The notes: generated by a model not told the origin, from the sequence alone. A stretch of DNA of 37,269 nt from a virus (IMGVR_UViG_3300042090_002518:1-37269); one strand, 5' to 3'; positions 1 to 6,840 are shown, counted from the stretch's first letter. Made by a program: numbers and translations.

Positions 1-215
1 TGTTCCAATACCGCAATCTGGTTGCCATTTAATGGCTGGATTGGAATTGATTGCTGAGCGTTGATAACACCGCTAAAAAACAACGTCATACCGTCGCCTG
101 TTTGAGGCTGTTGAACTATTGAGTTTACTTGGGGATAAATGCCAAAAAACTCTTCACGATTTTGCGAATAAAATGCCGGAAAGCCAGCCACATATACTGG
201 GGTGTGAATAGTTAG
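1..215. repeat. Left copy of the terminal repeat
   Basis: Matches 37055-37269 over 215 bases with 10 substitutions (positions about 99, 108, 114, 117, 138, 156, 158, 159, 177, 213 in this copy). All lie in one reading frame of the adaptor gene and change no residue. The window is therefore a circle opened inside this gene, with the two ends from slightly different alleles. Confidence 0.9.
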
Positions 216-482
216 GTATTTGTTTTGGAAATTATAAAGCGGGTTGGTAATCCCTAATGTTTCATCGAGCAGATATAATGACTGAAAGGGATTGCACCAG
301 AATCTAAAAGGACGTCTCAGATTAAACATGCGCAAATGTTCAGGGAAATCATAAATTACAAAAGTATTAATGTATTGCTGTAAATCTGAGTCAGACAAAA
401 GAGCTGTAGAAGGAGATCGCGTCAGTCGCCGTACTTTAGTTTGTATCGTTTGTAAGGTTGAGCTTGCATTGGCAACAGGCAT
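1..482 (-). CDS. Head-tail adaptor protein, N-terminal part (gene crosses the circle junction)
   Basis: This is the first 160 codons of a gene that runs off position 1 and resumes in the same frame at 37054, ending at 36397; joined, it is 379 residues. It starts at ATG 480-482 behind AAGGAG. The N-terminus (VRRLTRSPSTALLSDSDLQQ, then YDFPEHLRMF) resembles the helical N-terminal region of podovirus adaptor proteins that join portal to tail. It lies downstream of the capsid genes and upstream of tail genes, which fits a connector. The family call is by recognition of conserved segments only. Confidence 0.6.
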   Translation of the reverse strand, partial: MPVANASSTLQTIQTKVRRLTRSPSTALLSDSDLQQYINTFVIYDFPEHLRMFNLRRPFRFWCNPFQSLYLLDETLGITNPLYNFQNKYLTIHTPVYVAGFPAFYSQNREEFFGIYPQVNSIVQQPQTGDGMTLFFSGVINAQQSIPIQPLNGNQIAVLE

Positions 483-491
483 AATATCTCC

Positions 492-875
492 TTAAATTTG
501 AATCTGACTGCCCAGAATATTTTGTAATGCAGCCAATAATGTCTCATTCAGTTCACCAATAGGAACCGCCTGCGCGCAGATATCTACGGTAGGCGGTACT
601 CCTACTGGTATAGAGAAAGGCGCAAATAAAGTCGTATCAATATCTATAAGAAACGTGTTGGGGTTATTAACTATGATTCCTGCAAACAAACCACTTGCCT
701 CTTGCATGCCACATGCTGGTGGTATATCTAACCGTACGATCGTTCCATTAACATAGCCGTGGTTAATGGTGGTCGTTACCTGGGCAGGATTGCCATTCGT
801 AATAGCAGAGATAATGCGCATGGCAGGGCCAAAGGTTGGATTTTGATTAGTAAAGCAGACATAGCTTAACGCCAT
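492..875 (-). CDS. Small virion protein with an E1-FCCH-like beta domain
   Basis: 127 residues, ATG at 875. Most of it is one beta-rich module: an ISAITNGNPAQVTT strand, HGYVNGTIVRL, then GM and a FLIDIDTTLFAPF ending. The same module occurs at about residues 195-275 of the protein at 1418-2527. Phage proteins with this pattern are commonly labelled ubiquitin-activating-E1-FCCH-domain proteins and are structural, with no enzymatic role. It lies 9 bp upstream of the adaptor gene. A head-surface or connector role is inference. Confidence 0.6.
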   Translation of the reverse strand: MALSYVCFTNQNPTFGPAMRIISAITNGNPAQVTTTINHGYVNGTIVRLDIPPACGMQEASGLFAGIIVNNPNTFLIDIDTTLFAPFSIPVGVPPTVDICAQAVPIGELNETLLAALQNILGSQIQI

Positions 876-884
876 CGTGGTTCC

Positions 885-1352
885 TTAGATACTCACCGTT
901 TCTACTGCCATTATATTATTAGTCGGAACTTCATCGATGTCGACAAATTCTAGAGACTGAAATGAAAATCGACGCACTTTGGTTTTAATACGCATTTGGG
1001 CATTGGTCATATTACGCATATCACCGCCCAAGCCAACCTGTTGTACCCCAGTTTCTCCTGGAACGTATCCATATTCAGGATACCAGCCATTTTTATTTAA
1101 ATGCCGAGCCACACCGAGCGGAATTTCATAGACTTCTTGATCAAGAAAATCATACCGCTCAGTTTCGTCGCCCTTGTAAATAGGCCCATAGCAGAATGAG
1201 AAAGAGCCGCCGGGTACTTCATGGAAAATAAATTTACCCTTCACCTTTTGCCGGTCTTTTTCACGCAAGTTATTGTAGTTTTTTTTAAGCTCTTCCGCCT
1301 TTTTTACCCGTTCTGAAGGCATCGGCGCTTGACTCATATTGGTTCTAGCCAT
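885..1352 (-). CDS. Conserved virion-region protein of unknown function
   Basis: 155 residues, ATG at 1352 behind AAAGGA. The N-terminal 45 residues are charged and helical. The rest has the pattern FHEVPGGSFSFCYG, then YEIPLGVARHLNKNGWYPEY, and VRRFSFQSLEFVDID near the C-terminus. I recognise this pattern from proteins beside N4-gp56-type capsid genes in uncultured podoviruses but know no function for it. It lies between the FCCH-like proteins in the head-gene cluster, so a structural role is likely. Confidence 0.6.
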   Translation of the reverse strand: MARTNMSQAPMPSERVKKAEELKKNYNNLREKDRQKVKGKFIFHEVPGGSFSFCYGPIYKGDETERYDFLDQEVYEIPLGVARHLNKNGWYPEYGYVPGETGVQQVGLGGDMRNMTNAQMRIKTKVRRFSFQSLEFVDIDEVPTNNIMAVETVSI

Positions 1353-1371
1353 TATTAATCCTTTCTAAGAT

Positions 1372-1392
1372 AGGAGGGGAACACCCCCTCCT
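1372..1392 (-). terminator. Strong GC-rich hairpin between two head genes (attenuator candidate)
   Basis: Perfect 8-bp stem AGGAGGGG / CCCCTCCT with a 5-nt loop, lying between the 369-residue protein and the 155-residue protein. On the minus strand no U-run follows (ATCTTAG), so it may stall or stabilise transcript ends after the highly expressed capsid genes and not be a full terminator. It lies just upstream of the AAAGGA ribosome site of the next gene. Confidence 0.5.
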
Positions 1393-1417
1393 TATTATTC
1401 ACATATATATGTTAAGC

Positions 1418-2527
1418 CTATAGACCGCCAAATGACGATTTACCAGCTACCCAATACATAACGTCCGCTGCTGCAGTACCCGCAGGTCCTGTAATAGCAG
1501 CGCCAAGGGCATTACCATTACCACCCGTACCGAGAATCATGCCAAGATAACCGGTATTAACGGTTGAATCGGCAAGAATACCTGTATTCGTGTTATAGAT
1601 CTGAAGGCCCGCGATGGTTGGAACCTGTGCCGCATTAATAGACAATGCAGATGCGGTATCTTCACCAAACGGCGTTACTTCAGGGAATGAACTTGGTTGT
1701 TGTGCAATTGTTGGATAAGTGAATGCCGTGAATGTCGTCGTGTTGATGTTGATCGTGAAGTTATAATCATCAACAACAGTCAATACAATTGCAGGCTGAT
1801 AGTTATTATCAGGCGTTGCATTGAGTTGAACCATGCCAGACACGGTCGGGATGTTGAAGCGAACTTCTTGTCCCGGGGTCAGGCCATGTGGAATAGCAGT
1901 CGACACTTGAGCATTGGCTGCTTGAGTAATGTTAACGATATTGCGTTTTCTTGGGTAGAACAATGAAGGATAGTTAACAATACGATAGAAACCAGCTCCG
2001 CCAATTGCACCAGGTGCAGTCGCCAATGGGTTAGATGCCGTCAAAAGCGTAAAGCTTGTGTTAGCTGTCACCGCGCCCACGACAAAATCCATACCATTGA
2101 TATCAGTTTGGGCTGTGTTGCTCAATCGAACAATAGAGCCTACGGCCAATCCTGCAGTATTACCCGTTGAAACGACTGGCCTGGTTACGTTTGTAGAGGC
2201 CGTCGTTGCCACAGGGGCACTCAAGAGTGGCAATGCGCCTGCACTCTGTCCTGATGGATCGTAGAGCGTAAAGCCACCAGTCAGTAATGAATCGCCATTA
2301 AGATATGCGTGACCATTTACGCCATATTTAACGAGACCCGTGCCTGCGGCCATCCCACGCTGCCAGTAAAATTCAAGACCTGCAGCAGCAGCCGGTGTAC
2401 CAATGTTGCCATATTGTGTGTAGTTGTACACATACATGAAATCAACATTAGAAGGTATAACGATTGCCTGATTAATAACTGTAGCAGGAACTACAAATGA
2501 ACCTTGTGAAAGTATAGTACCGTCCAT
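1418..2527 (-). CDS. Large virion protein downstream of the capsid gene, with FCCH-like domain
   Basis: 369 residues. ATG 2525-2527 follows AAGGAG, which overlaps the capsid stop codon (TAAGGAG), so it is read from the same message. About residues 195-275 form an FCCH-like beta module (NIVNITQAANAQVST, HGLTPGQEVRF, YNFTININTTTFTAF) shared with the 127-residue protein. The C-terminus, TGYLGMILGTGGNG then ADVMYWVAGKSSFGGL, is glycine-rich. Decoration or minor capsid protein is a reasonable inference from position. No enzymatic motif is seen. Confidence 0.6.
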   Translation of the reverse strand: MDGTILSQGSFVVPATVINQAIVIPSNVDFMYVYNYTQYGNIGTPAAAAGLEFYWQRGMAAGTGLVKYGVNGHAYLNGDSLLTGGFTLYDPSGQSAGALPLLSAPVATTASTNVTRPVVSTGNTAGLAVGSIVRLSNTAQTDINGMDFVVGAVTANTSFTLLTASNPLATAPGAIGGAGFYRIVNYPSLFYPRKRNIVNITQAANAQVSTAIPHGLTPGQEVRFNIPTVSGMVQLNATPDNNYQPAIVLTVVDDYNFTININTTTFTAFTYPTIAQQPSSFPEVTPFGEDTASALSINAAQVPTIAGLQIYNTNTGILADSTVNTGYLGMILGTGGNGNALGAAITGPAGTAAADVMYWVAGKSSFGGL

Positions 2528-2537
2528 AGTATTCTCC

Positions 2538-2591
2538 TTATACAGCTAATGTTGCACGAAGATTGATAACCCAAAGATCGTTGGTGATCCG
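2538..2591 (-). other. Capsid exon 5 (last, 54 nt)
   Basis: 17 codons, RITNDLWVINLRATLAV, then TAA. It is too short to be found as a gene on its own. The stop overlaps the AAGGAG of the next gene. Confidence 0.88.
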
Positions 2592-4691
2592 CTATTTGTT
2601 ACTCCCTTTCGGGGGAAGAACCGCTTCGGATTCTTCTCAACTGGTTTCCTCAGTTGTTCGGACTATCGCATCCCATTTATGGGTCTTCTCACTTAGTCTC
2701 TCACGGTGGCTTGCGCCTTCCGCCCTGTCACCGGCTCTTACGCTACGGCTTCCAAGTCAATCAGAGAAGATTTATAGTGCCCCGAAAGTTCAGGCACTTC
2801 TGCAAACTTATAGCCAACAGAGGCGTTAAGCGCCAATGGGTCACTATAAATTGGTGGACGATAAATAAAGCTTGCGCTGTAACCGTCTTGCACGATACAC
2901 GCATAGGCTTCCATACCAACACAGAAAATGTTGTATACGGTAGCGCCTAAGCTTGAACCGTTCGGGGTATTTGAACCTATCGAACTAACCAAGAACCTGA
3001 GATTTCCTATAGCACCCCATTCTGAGCGCAATGCGTTCATTGGAGCTGGATATTGGTTCTTGTGAATAAAGCCGTTCACGTTGTCCAAGTTACCGGTCAA
3101 AAAGGTTGAACATAATGCAAAGTACGCATCTCGAACCGGGGCTGTTCCAAACTTATCTTCACCTTCGATATTCAAATAGTAATTTAATTACTATGTCTGT
3201 TACTTTTTGTGACCCTTCCGGGCGGGGAAACTTCTTCGAATCTCCCTCTCTATATTTCTATAGAGTTCAGACTATCGCATCACCTTGCGGTGCTTTCTCA
3301 CTTAGTCGTTCACGGTGCTTACGCTTCCGCCTTGTCACCCCAAAGGGCTTCCAAGTCTATCAGAGAAAGTTTTACATGGACAATATCTCTATCCATTATC
3401 GTATATGCATTATTATTCAATAATGTACGCACGACGTTATCAACATCAGAACGTGAAATTTCAGTTGGTATATCACCGTTTACGCCGCCAACACAATTAA
3501 TAAATGAAGCGGTTGCTGCAAGCATGTCCCGAGTCAATTGATCTTCGGTTTGACGTAAAGATACGCCAAGACGAGCTGCTGCTTCGTTCAATACTGGATC
3601 TTGGTTTTGAAGGGTGCAATCTGTTACTTTATGACCACAAATGTGGCGATGGGTCTTGTTATTCCCCATTCTTCTGGTTACCCAGAAGCTCGGACTGTCG
3701 CTTAACCTTTCGGTTTCCACTCGCCTCAGTCTCTCACGCTAGTCATTTATTTATTTTAGTTTTACAATGTATATATACACTTTGATATAGGAGAAATCAT
3801 GGATACGCCTCAAGAATTTGCATATTTAGCGGGAATAATTGATGGGGAAGGATCTATATACATTGGTAATTTTAGTAAGAATAAAAAAACGGGTGCTTTG
3901 TATTACCAAACAAATATGGAAGTAACCAATACTGATGAATCTCTTATGAAGTGGCTGACTGAGAAATTTGGAGGAAGAATACATAAATATACAGAAAAAC
4001 AAACTCCAAAAAATTCCAGAAAACCTATCTATAGATGGATTGTTACCAGTGATTTATTGACCTATCTATGCCAACAAATGCTTCCTTATTTAATTATAAA
4101 AAAACGACAGTGCTGGATTATGATTCAAATGAGAAATACATATACCAAAAGCAATTATGTTAAAGGTCATAAAGGAACTCAGCCAATTAGTGAATATATT
4201 ATGAAAATGCGCAAATCATTATTTGATGAGATGCGATCATTACATTGCAGAAACTACAATAAATAAACCCTTGCGCCTTGTTGTCCCATAGGGATTTCCA
4301 AGTCAATCAGAGCGGATTTAAAGCAGGCCATCTGCTTACAAAACCAAGAAATTTCAAAGAACAATTTTATTAACCTGCTCGTTGAGCGTTACGTATGTCT
4401 TTACGCTTCAACTGTTACGGCACATATACCGTAAAAAGAGATCTTGGCATCAATATCCACCGCGGTCAGGTTTTGAGGCGGAGGCGTGATACCAGAATTT
4501 CCAAGTGGAACCATTGCTGTATTGAGAGGATTATATCTTCTCATACGCAACGTTGTACCGCCATTGCGTGGCATTTGCTTTGGCATGGCTGGGATCTTAT
4601 GTATCATATTTGGAACTGGTACGGACAAAAGCTTATAAGAAAAGCTTTGCTGCACCGGCGCCGGTAAAGTAGATGTGGTTGTTATTGCCAT
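2538..4691 (-). CDS. Major capsid protein, N4-gp56 family, split by three group I introns and one 29-nt core-less element
   Basis: ATG 4689-4691 follows GGGAG. The exons are 4691-4428, 4398-4373, 3616-3391, 3172-2792 and 2591-2538, together 951 nt or 316 residues ending at TAA 2538-2540. Joined, they restore family landmarks across every junction: KISFYG+TYVTLNEQ, LNEQ+VTLQNQDPVLNEAAARLG, LLNNNAYTIMD+NIEGEDKFGTAPVRDAY, and GYKFAEVP+RITNDLWVINLRATLAV. The N-terminus (LPAPVQQSFSYKLLS, GGTTLRMRRYNPLNTAMVPLG) and the C-terminal NDLWVINLRATL are typical of this HK97-fold capsid family. The scaffold candidate lies upstream. Unspliced, the message would give only a 96-residue product ending at TAA 4401-4403. 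Confidence 0.92.
2592..2791 (-). ncRNA. Group I intron c of the capsid gene (200 nt, no ORF)
   Basis: The 5' exon end GUGCCU pairs with GGGCAC (2777-2782): P1 with U-G. The guide bases UUCG pair with the next exon, CGGA (4-bp P10 including one G-U). The intron ends in G (2592). P7 strands are GAGAGACTAAGTG (2690-2702) and GATGCGATAGTCCGAAC (2656-2672); P8 is CCCA-TAAA-TGGG (2672-2683); P9 is CAACTG/CAGTTG (2638-2656). It shares CTGATTGACTTGGAAGCC with the other introns. Confidence 0.9.
2792..3172 (-). other. Capsid exon 4
   Basis: 381 nt, 127 codons, NIEGEDKFGTAPVRDAYF to GYKFAEVP. It ends with U (CCU) paired in P1 of intron c. Confidence 0.88.
3173..3390 (-). ncRNA. Group I intron b of the capsid gene (218 nt, no ORF)
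   Basis: The 5' exon end AUGGAU pairs with GUCCAU (3376-3381): P1 with U-G. The guide bases GAUAUU pair perfectly with the start of the next exon, AAUAUC (6-bp P10). The intron ends in G (3173). P7 strands are GAACGACTAAGTG (3299-3311) and GATGCGATAGTCTGAAC (3265-3281); P8 is CACC-GCAA-GGTG (3281-3292); P9 is CTCTATA-GAAA-TATAGAG (3248-3265). The core is closely similar to intron c. It carries no gene and relies on others for mobility. Confidence 0.9.
3391..3616 (-). other. Capsid exon 3
   Basis: 226 nt encoding VTLQNQDPVLNEAAARLG through LLNNNAYTIMD. It begins right after the terminal G of intron a and ends with U (GAU). Confidence 0.88.
3617..4372 (-). ncRNA. Group I intron a of the capsid gene, carrying an antisense LAGLIDADG gene
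   Basis: 756 nt. The 5' exon end GAGCAGGU pairs with GCCUGCUU (4321-4328) to form an 8-bp P1 with the terminal U-G pair. The intron ends in G (3617). Core parts on the minus strand: P7 strands at 3724-3735 (GAGAGACTGAGG) and 3688-3701 (GCGACAGTCCGAGC); P8 as AACC-GAAA-GGTT (3704-3715); P9 hairpin with GTAA loop (3671-3688). The P10 match is short (2 bp). The endonuclease gene sits in what corresponds to the P6 loop of the other two introns. Confidence 0.88.
3799..4266 (+). CDS. LAGLIDADG homing endonuclease inside intron a, antisense to the capsid gene
   Basis: 155 residues, ATG at 3799 behind TAGGAG. One LAGLIDADG motif is present at residues 8-22 (YLAGIIDGEGSIYIG), so it would act as a homodimer. 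Such enzymes cut intron-less alleles so that the intron is copied in. It is read in the opposite direction to the intron that carries it, so it needs its own promoter. A weak candidate, TTTACA then GATATA 17 bases later, lies just upstream. A basic C-terminal half (RWIVTSDLLTYL, IIKKRQCW) matches the usual fold. Confidence 0.9.
   Translation: MDTPQEFAYLAGIIDGEGSIYIGNFSKNKKTGALYYQTNMEVTNTDESLMKWLTEKFGGRIHKYTEKQTPKNSRKPIYRWIVTSDLLTYLCQQMLPYLIIKKRQCWIMIQMRNTYTKSNYVKGHKGTQPISEYIMKMRKSLFDEMRSLHCRNYNK
4373..4398 (-). other. Capsid exon 2 (26-nt micro-exon)
   Basis: Encodes TYVTLNEQ plus two bases of the next codon (GT|C). It lies between the 29-nt element and the endonuclease-bearing intron. The frame and the conserved YG-TY-LNEQVTL spacing of the family are restored only when both flanking segments are removed. 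Confidence 0.8.
4399..4427 (-). ncRNA. 29-nt core-less group I intron element (P1 and P10 guide, no ribozyme core)
   Basis: The upstream exon end UUACGGU pairs with GCCGUAA inside the element (7 bp, U-G wobble at the splice base). The preceding UAUGU pairs with the first bases of the downstream exon, ACAUA (5-bp P10). The element starts after U and ends in G, as group I introns do. It lacks P3-P8 altogether. GTAACAG inside it is the tail motif of two of the three complete introns (the third has GTAACAA), which suggests IGS fused directly to a 3' tail. Its length (29) breaks frame and places TAA at 4401-4403. Confidence 0.75.
4428..4691 (-). other. Capsid exon 1
   Basis: 88 codons from the start to KISFYG. 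The last base is U (GGU), paired with G in the guide sequence of the following 29-nt element. Confidence 0.85.
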
Positions 4692-4962
4692 ATCTTCTCC
4701 CAAAAAGAGAATTAAACATATAGCAAGCTGGCGATGGCTTGTGAAGACGCCGCGTGGTGAGCGATGCCACAATAGACGCTCGTAGAAGGAGCGACCTTCT
4801 CAAGACGCTATGCGTAGTATAGATAGAAAAGAATGGTTAAATCAAGTCGGTACCTGCCCGTTTATAAATTTCCGTTCTTATAAAAAATTCATATCAAGGC
4901 AGGTTTTTCAAGAAAGATTAATATCCTTGCCACGCTTTATTAACCGATTAATGTTATTATTC
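4692..4962 (-). promoter_or_regulatory. Long structured leader of the capsid gene
   Basis: About 270 bases with no convincing gene. On the minus strand it contains hairpins GTGG/CCAC near the capsid start, AGAAGG-TCGCT-CCTTCT about 100 bases upstream of it, and a distant CCTGCC/GGCAGG pairing. It probably holds the capsid promoter or a translation-control element, but I see no convincing -35/-10 pair. Confidence 0.35.
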
Positions 4963-5271
4963 TTATTTATTTGGAGCGAACACACCACAATTGTATATCT
5001 CAGATTCTTTAAGGTCTGCGATTTTCTTGAAATCAAATGTCTGCATGATTATATCGCCATAATTATCAATATGCCTTTTTAATATCTCTTCCCGAACATC
5101 ACGCGGACTTTGAAATTCAATCTTGTTTATGTATTCGTTAAAATTATATAGAAATTTATGAATGGCTGGTCGACCGCAACAATCTACAAACCCATTCTGA
5201 AAAATATAAAGGGTGACATTTTCATCTTCATATTTCATTTCTTTGCTATTTAAATAAGTTATTTTTATCAT
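4963..5271 (-). CDS. Hypothetical protein between scaffold and capsid genes
   Basis: 102 residues, ATG 5269-5271 overlapping the scaffold stop (TGATG), so probably translationally coupled. It has mixed charge, a GFVDCCGRP segment near residue 30 and no membrane segment. Not recognised. Confidence 0.5.
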   Translation of the reverse strand: MIKITYLNSKEMKYEDENVTLYIFQNGFVDCCGRPAIHKFLYNFNEYINKIEFQSPRDVREEILKRHIDNYGDIIMQTFDFKKIADLKESEIYNCGVFAPNK

Positions 5272-6014
5272 CAGTAACCCTGACGAGCCTTGTTCATTTC
5301 TTCAATGAGTTGTTTTTGTAGCTCAGGAGTCAGACCATTGGCGAATGCATTTGCCTTCGATAATGGCGTATCACCTTGTTGTGGCGAAATACTGGTCAAT
5401 GGTCGAGGCTTAGCAGCATTTTTCTGGGCCAAGTTTCTATCAGCCTCGTATAAATCCTCATGATGTACGCCGAGCTGTTTGATCATCGTATATGCAGATA
5501 CGAGCTTGCTGTACATGTCACCAGTAGAATTGTAGATAGTATTAGCCATCTCCGGATACTTGTCCTTAAATGCATTGATATTATCTGCTGACAATACCCG
5601 ATCCGCATCAGGATAAGTAGCTTTCAAACGTGTCTCAGCAACCGTTTCAGATGATTGTTGTTGATATTGCTTCAGTTGTTTTTTAAGTTCACGTACTTCG
5701 TTATATACTTTTTTGACATGCTTGCCTTCGGCAACATCTTCAGCACCAAGAGCTAAATCATCTTCTTCAACCGGCGCTGGTTGCGGCTGCTGTTGTCTCG
5801 ATTGCATTTCGCGAATTATACGAATGGCCTCGTCACGTTCTCGTTCCGCCCGTTCCCGCGCTTCTTTAAGTTGTCTGAAATTGCGTGCTTGCTCAGTTTC
5901 TTTAGGCTGTTCTGTCGCCTGGGCCTGTTGCTGTGGTGCTTCTTGTTCGGCACCTTGTTCTTGCTGCGTTTCTTCAATAATTTCAGGCATGGCTATTACT
6001 TGGTCATCTTGCAT
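5271..6014 (-). CDS. Probable capsid scaffolding protein
   Basis: 247 residues, ATG at 6014 behind AAGGAG. Residues 15-45 are glutamine- and glutamate-rich and low in complexity. A highly charged coiled coil follows (ARERAERERDEAIRIIREMQ), then a second helix (VYNEVRELKKQLKQYQQQ), a globular segment with ATYPDADRVLSADNINAF, and a basic helical end. This acidic, helical, Q-rich layout directly upstream of the capsid gene and downstream of the portal is typical of scaffolds, which direct procapsid assembly and are then lost. Confidence 0.7.
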   Translation of the reverse strand: MQDDQVIAMPEIIEETQQEQGAEQEAPQQQAQATEQPKETEQARNFRQLKEARERAERERDEAIRIIREMQSRQQQPQPAPVEEDDLALGAEDVAEGKHVKKVYNEVRELKKQLKQYQQQSSETVAETRLKATYPDADRVLSADNINAFKDKYPEMANTIYNSTGDMYSKLVSAYTMIKQLGVHHEDLYEADRNLAQKNAAKPRPLTSISPQQGDTPLSKANAFANGLTPELQKQLIEEMNKARQGY

Positions 6015-6031
6015 AATTACTCCTTATTTTT

Positions 6032-6331
6032 CTATATATTTTCACGCACAATTTCATAAACTTCACTATTGGGCAATTCATTAAGTGCGTCGTTTAACGA
6101 CACATATTCATCATATAGTCCACTTGATTTGAGCCTGCGATAAAATACCTGATACTGTTTTTTATGTATATAAGCAAAGAATGCAGGATGATACTTTTTT
6201 AAAAACAATGCTGCATGTACCAAAATATAGGATATTAATCCGAGCTCTTTTAACTCTATATCTATTGGCCAACATTGGTCCCGAATCTCTTCATATCTCA
6301 GAAAATTTTTAACATTTTTTTCTTTATCCAT
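6032..6331 (-). CDS. Hypothetical protein
   Basis: 99 residues, start at 6331, rich in Tyr, Phe and Lys, predicted helical. It lies 17 bp before the scaffold gene and 8 bp after the preceding gene in the same minus-strand run. Not recognised. No catalytic motif or clear membrane helix is seen. Confidence 0.5.
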   Translation of the reverse strand: MDKEKNVKNFLRYEEIRDQCWPIDIELKELGLISYILVHAALFLKKYHPAFFAYIHKKQYQVFYRRLKSSGLYDEYVSLNDALNELPNSEVYEIVRENI

Positions 6332-6339
6332 ACCGCTCG

Positions 6340-6822
6340 CTATTTCTCTAAAAAGGGTGAATGCTCTTCCTCTCCATTGAGCTTTTTGGCCAGCTCAAAC
6401 AAGCTGCCATCAGCGAAGTCTAGCACAAATTGTAATAGTTGCCTTTCTTCTGGATGGATAGCAAGCGCGTGCTCTTTAAGCTGTAAACAGGTGTCTTTTG
6501 ATGGGATGGTCCACAAGAAATCGATAACATCGTTTTTACGTTCAAATCTATATACCGTTTGGTCATAATCAGGAGTTGGGCACGAAAACCGCGCCGTAAA
6601 ATAATTACGAAGCACATTAGGCATCAGTCGTTCTTTTTTGGTGATGACGACAATGTAAAAATCGGTCGGTGTTCGTTTTTTGAAATCTTCGGCACATTCA
6701 AACAGACTTTTATCCCAATCGGATAGACATTCAAGCATCTGGTCATGGGCAGAATGGGTATTATCGGCGGCTGATCTAGCTAGTTCTAATGAGACTGCGC
6801 CCATTGTTTTCTTTTTTTTCAT
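6340..6822 (-). CDS. Conserved phage protein of unknown function
   Basis: 160 residues, ATG at 6822 behind AAAGGACG. Conserved-looking blocks are DFYIVVITKKERLMPNVLRN, CPTPDYDQTVYRF, DFLWTIPSKDTC, and PEERQLLQFVLDFADGSLF near the end. I have seen this block order in podovirus genomes between portal and scaffold, without an assigned function. Its position suggests head morphogenesis. Confidence 0.6.
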   Translation of the reverse strand: MKKKKTMGAVSLELARSAADNTHSAHDQMLECLSDWDKSLFECAEDFKKRTPTDFYIVVITKKERLMPNVLRNYFTARFSCPTPDYDQTVYRFERKNDVIDFLWTIPSKDTCLQLKEHALAIHPEERQLLQFVLDFADGSLFELAKKLNGEEEHSPFLEK

Positions 6823-6840
6823 TACGTCCTTTCTAACACA

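Noticed and set aside
3319-3720. A 133-residue stand-alone protein (and the 145-residue frame at 2738-3175) whose ends both read SLIDLEA
   Set aside because: The shared SLIDLEA-like end is translated intron core, not protein homology. The real coding parts are capsid exons 3391-3616 and 2792-3172.
4399-4412. A -1 ribosomal frameshift around GTT GAA GCG TAA to bypass the 29-nt element
   Set aside because: It would join the frames but adds about 10 residues in a conserved stretch, and there is no slippery heptamer. The splice-guide pairing explains the segment better, although bypass is not excluded.
4401-4772. A 123-residue protein starting upstream of the capsid ATG
   Set aside because: The upstream start lacks a ribosome site, and the frame is the capsid exon 1 running into the 29-nt element. 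The GGGAG site selects ATG 4691.
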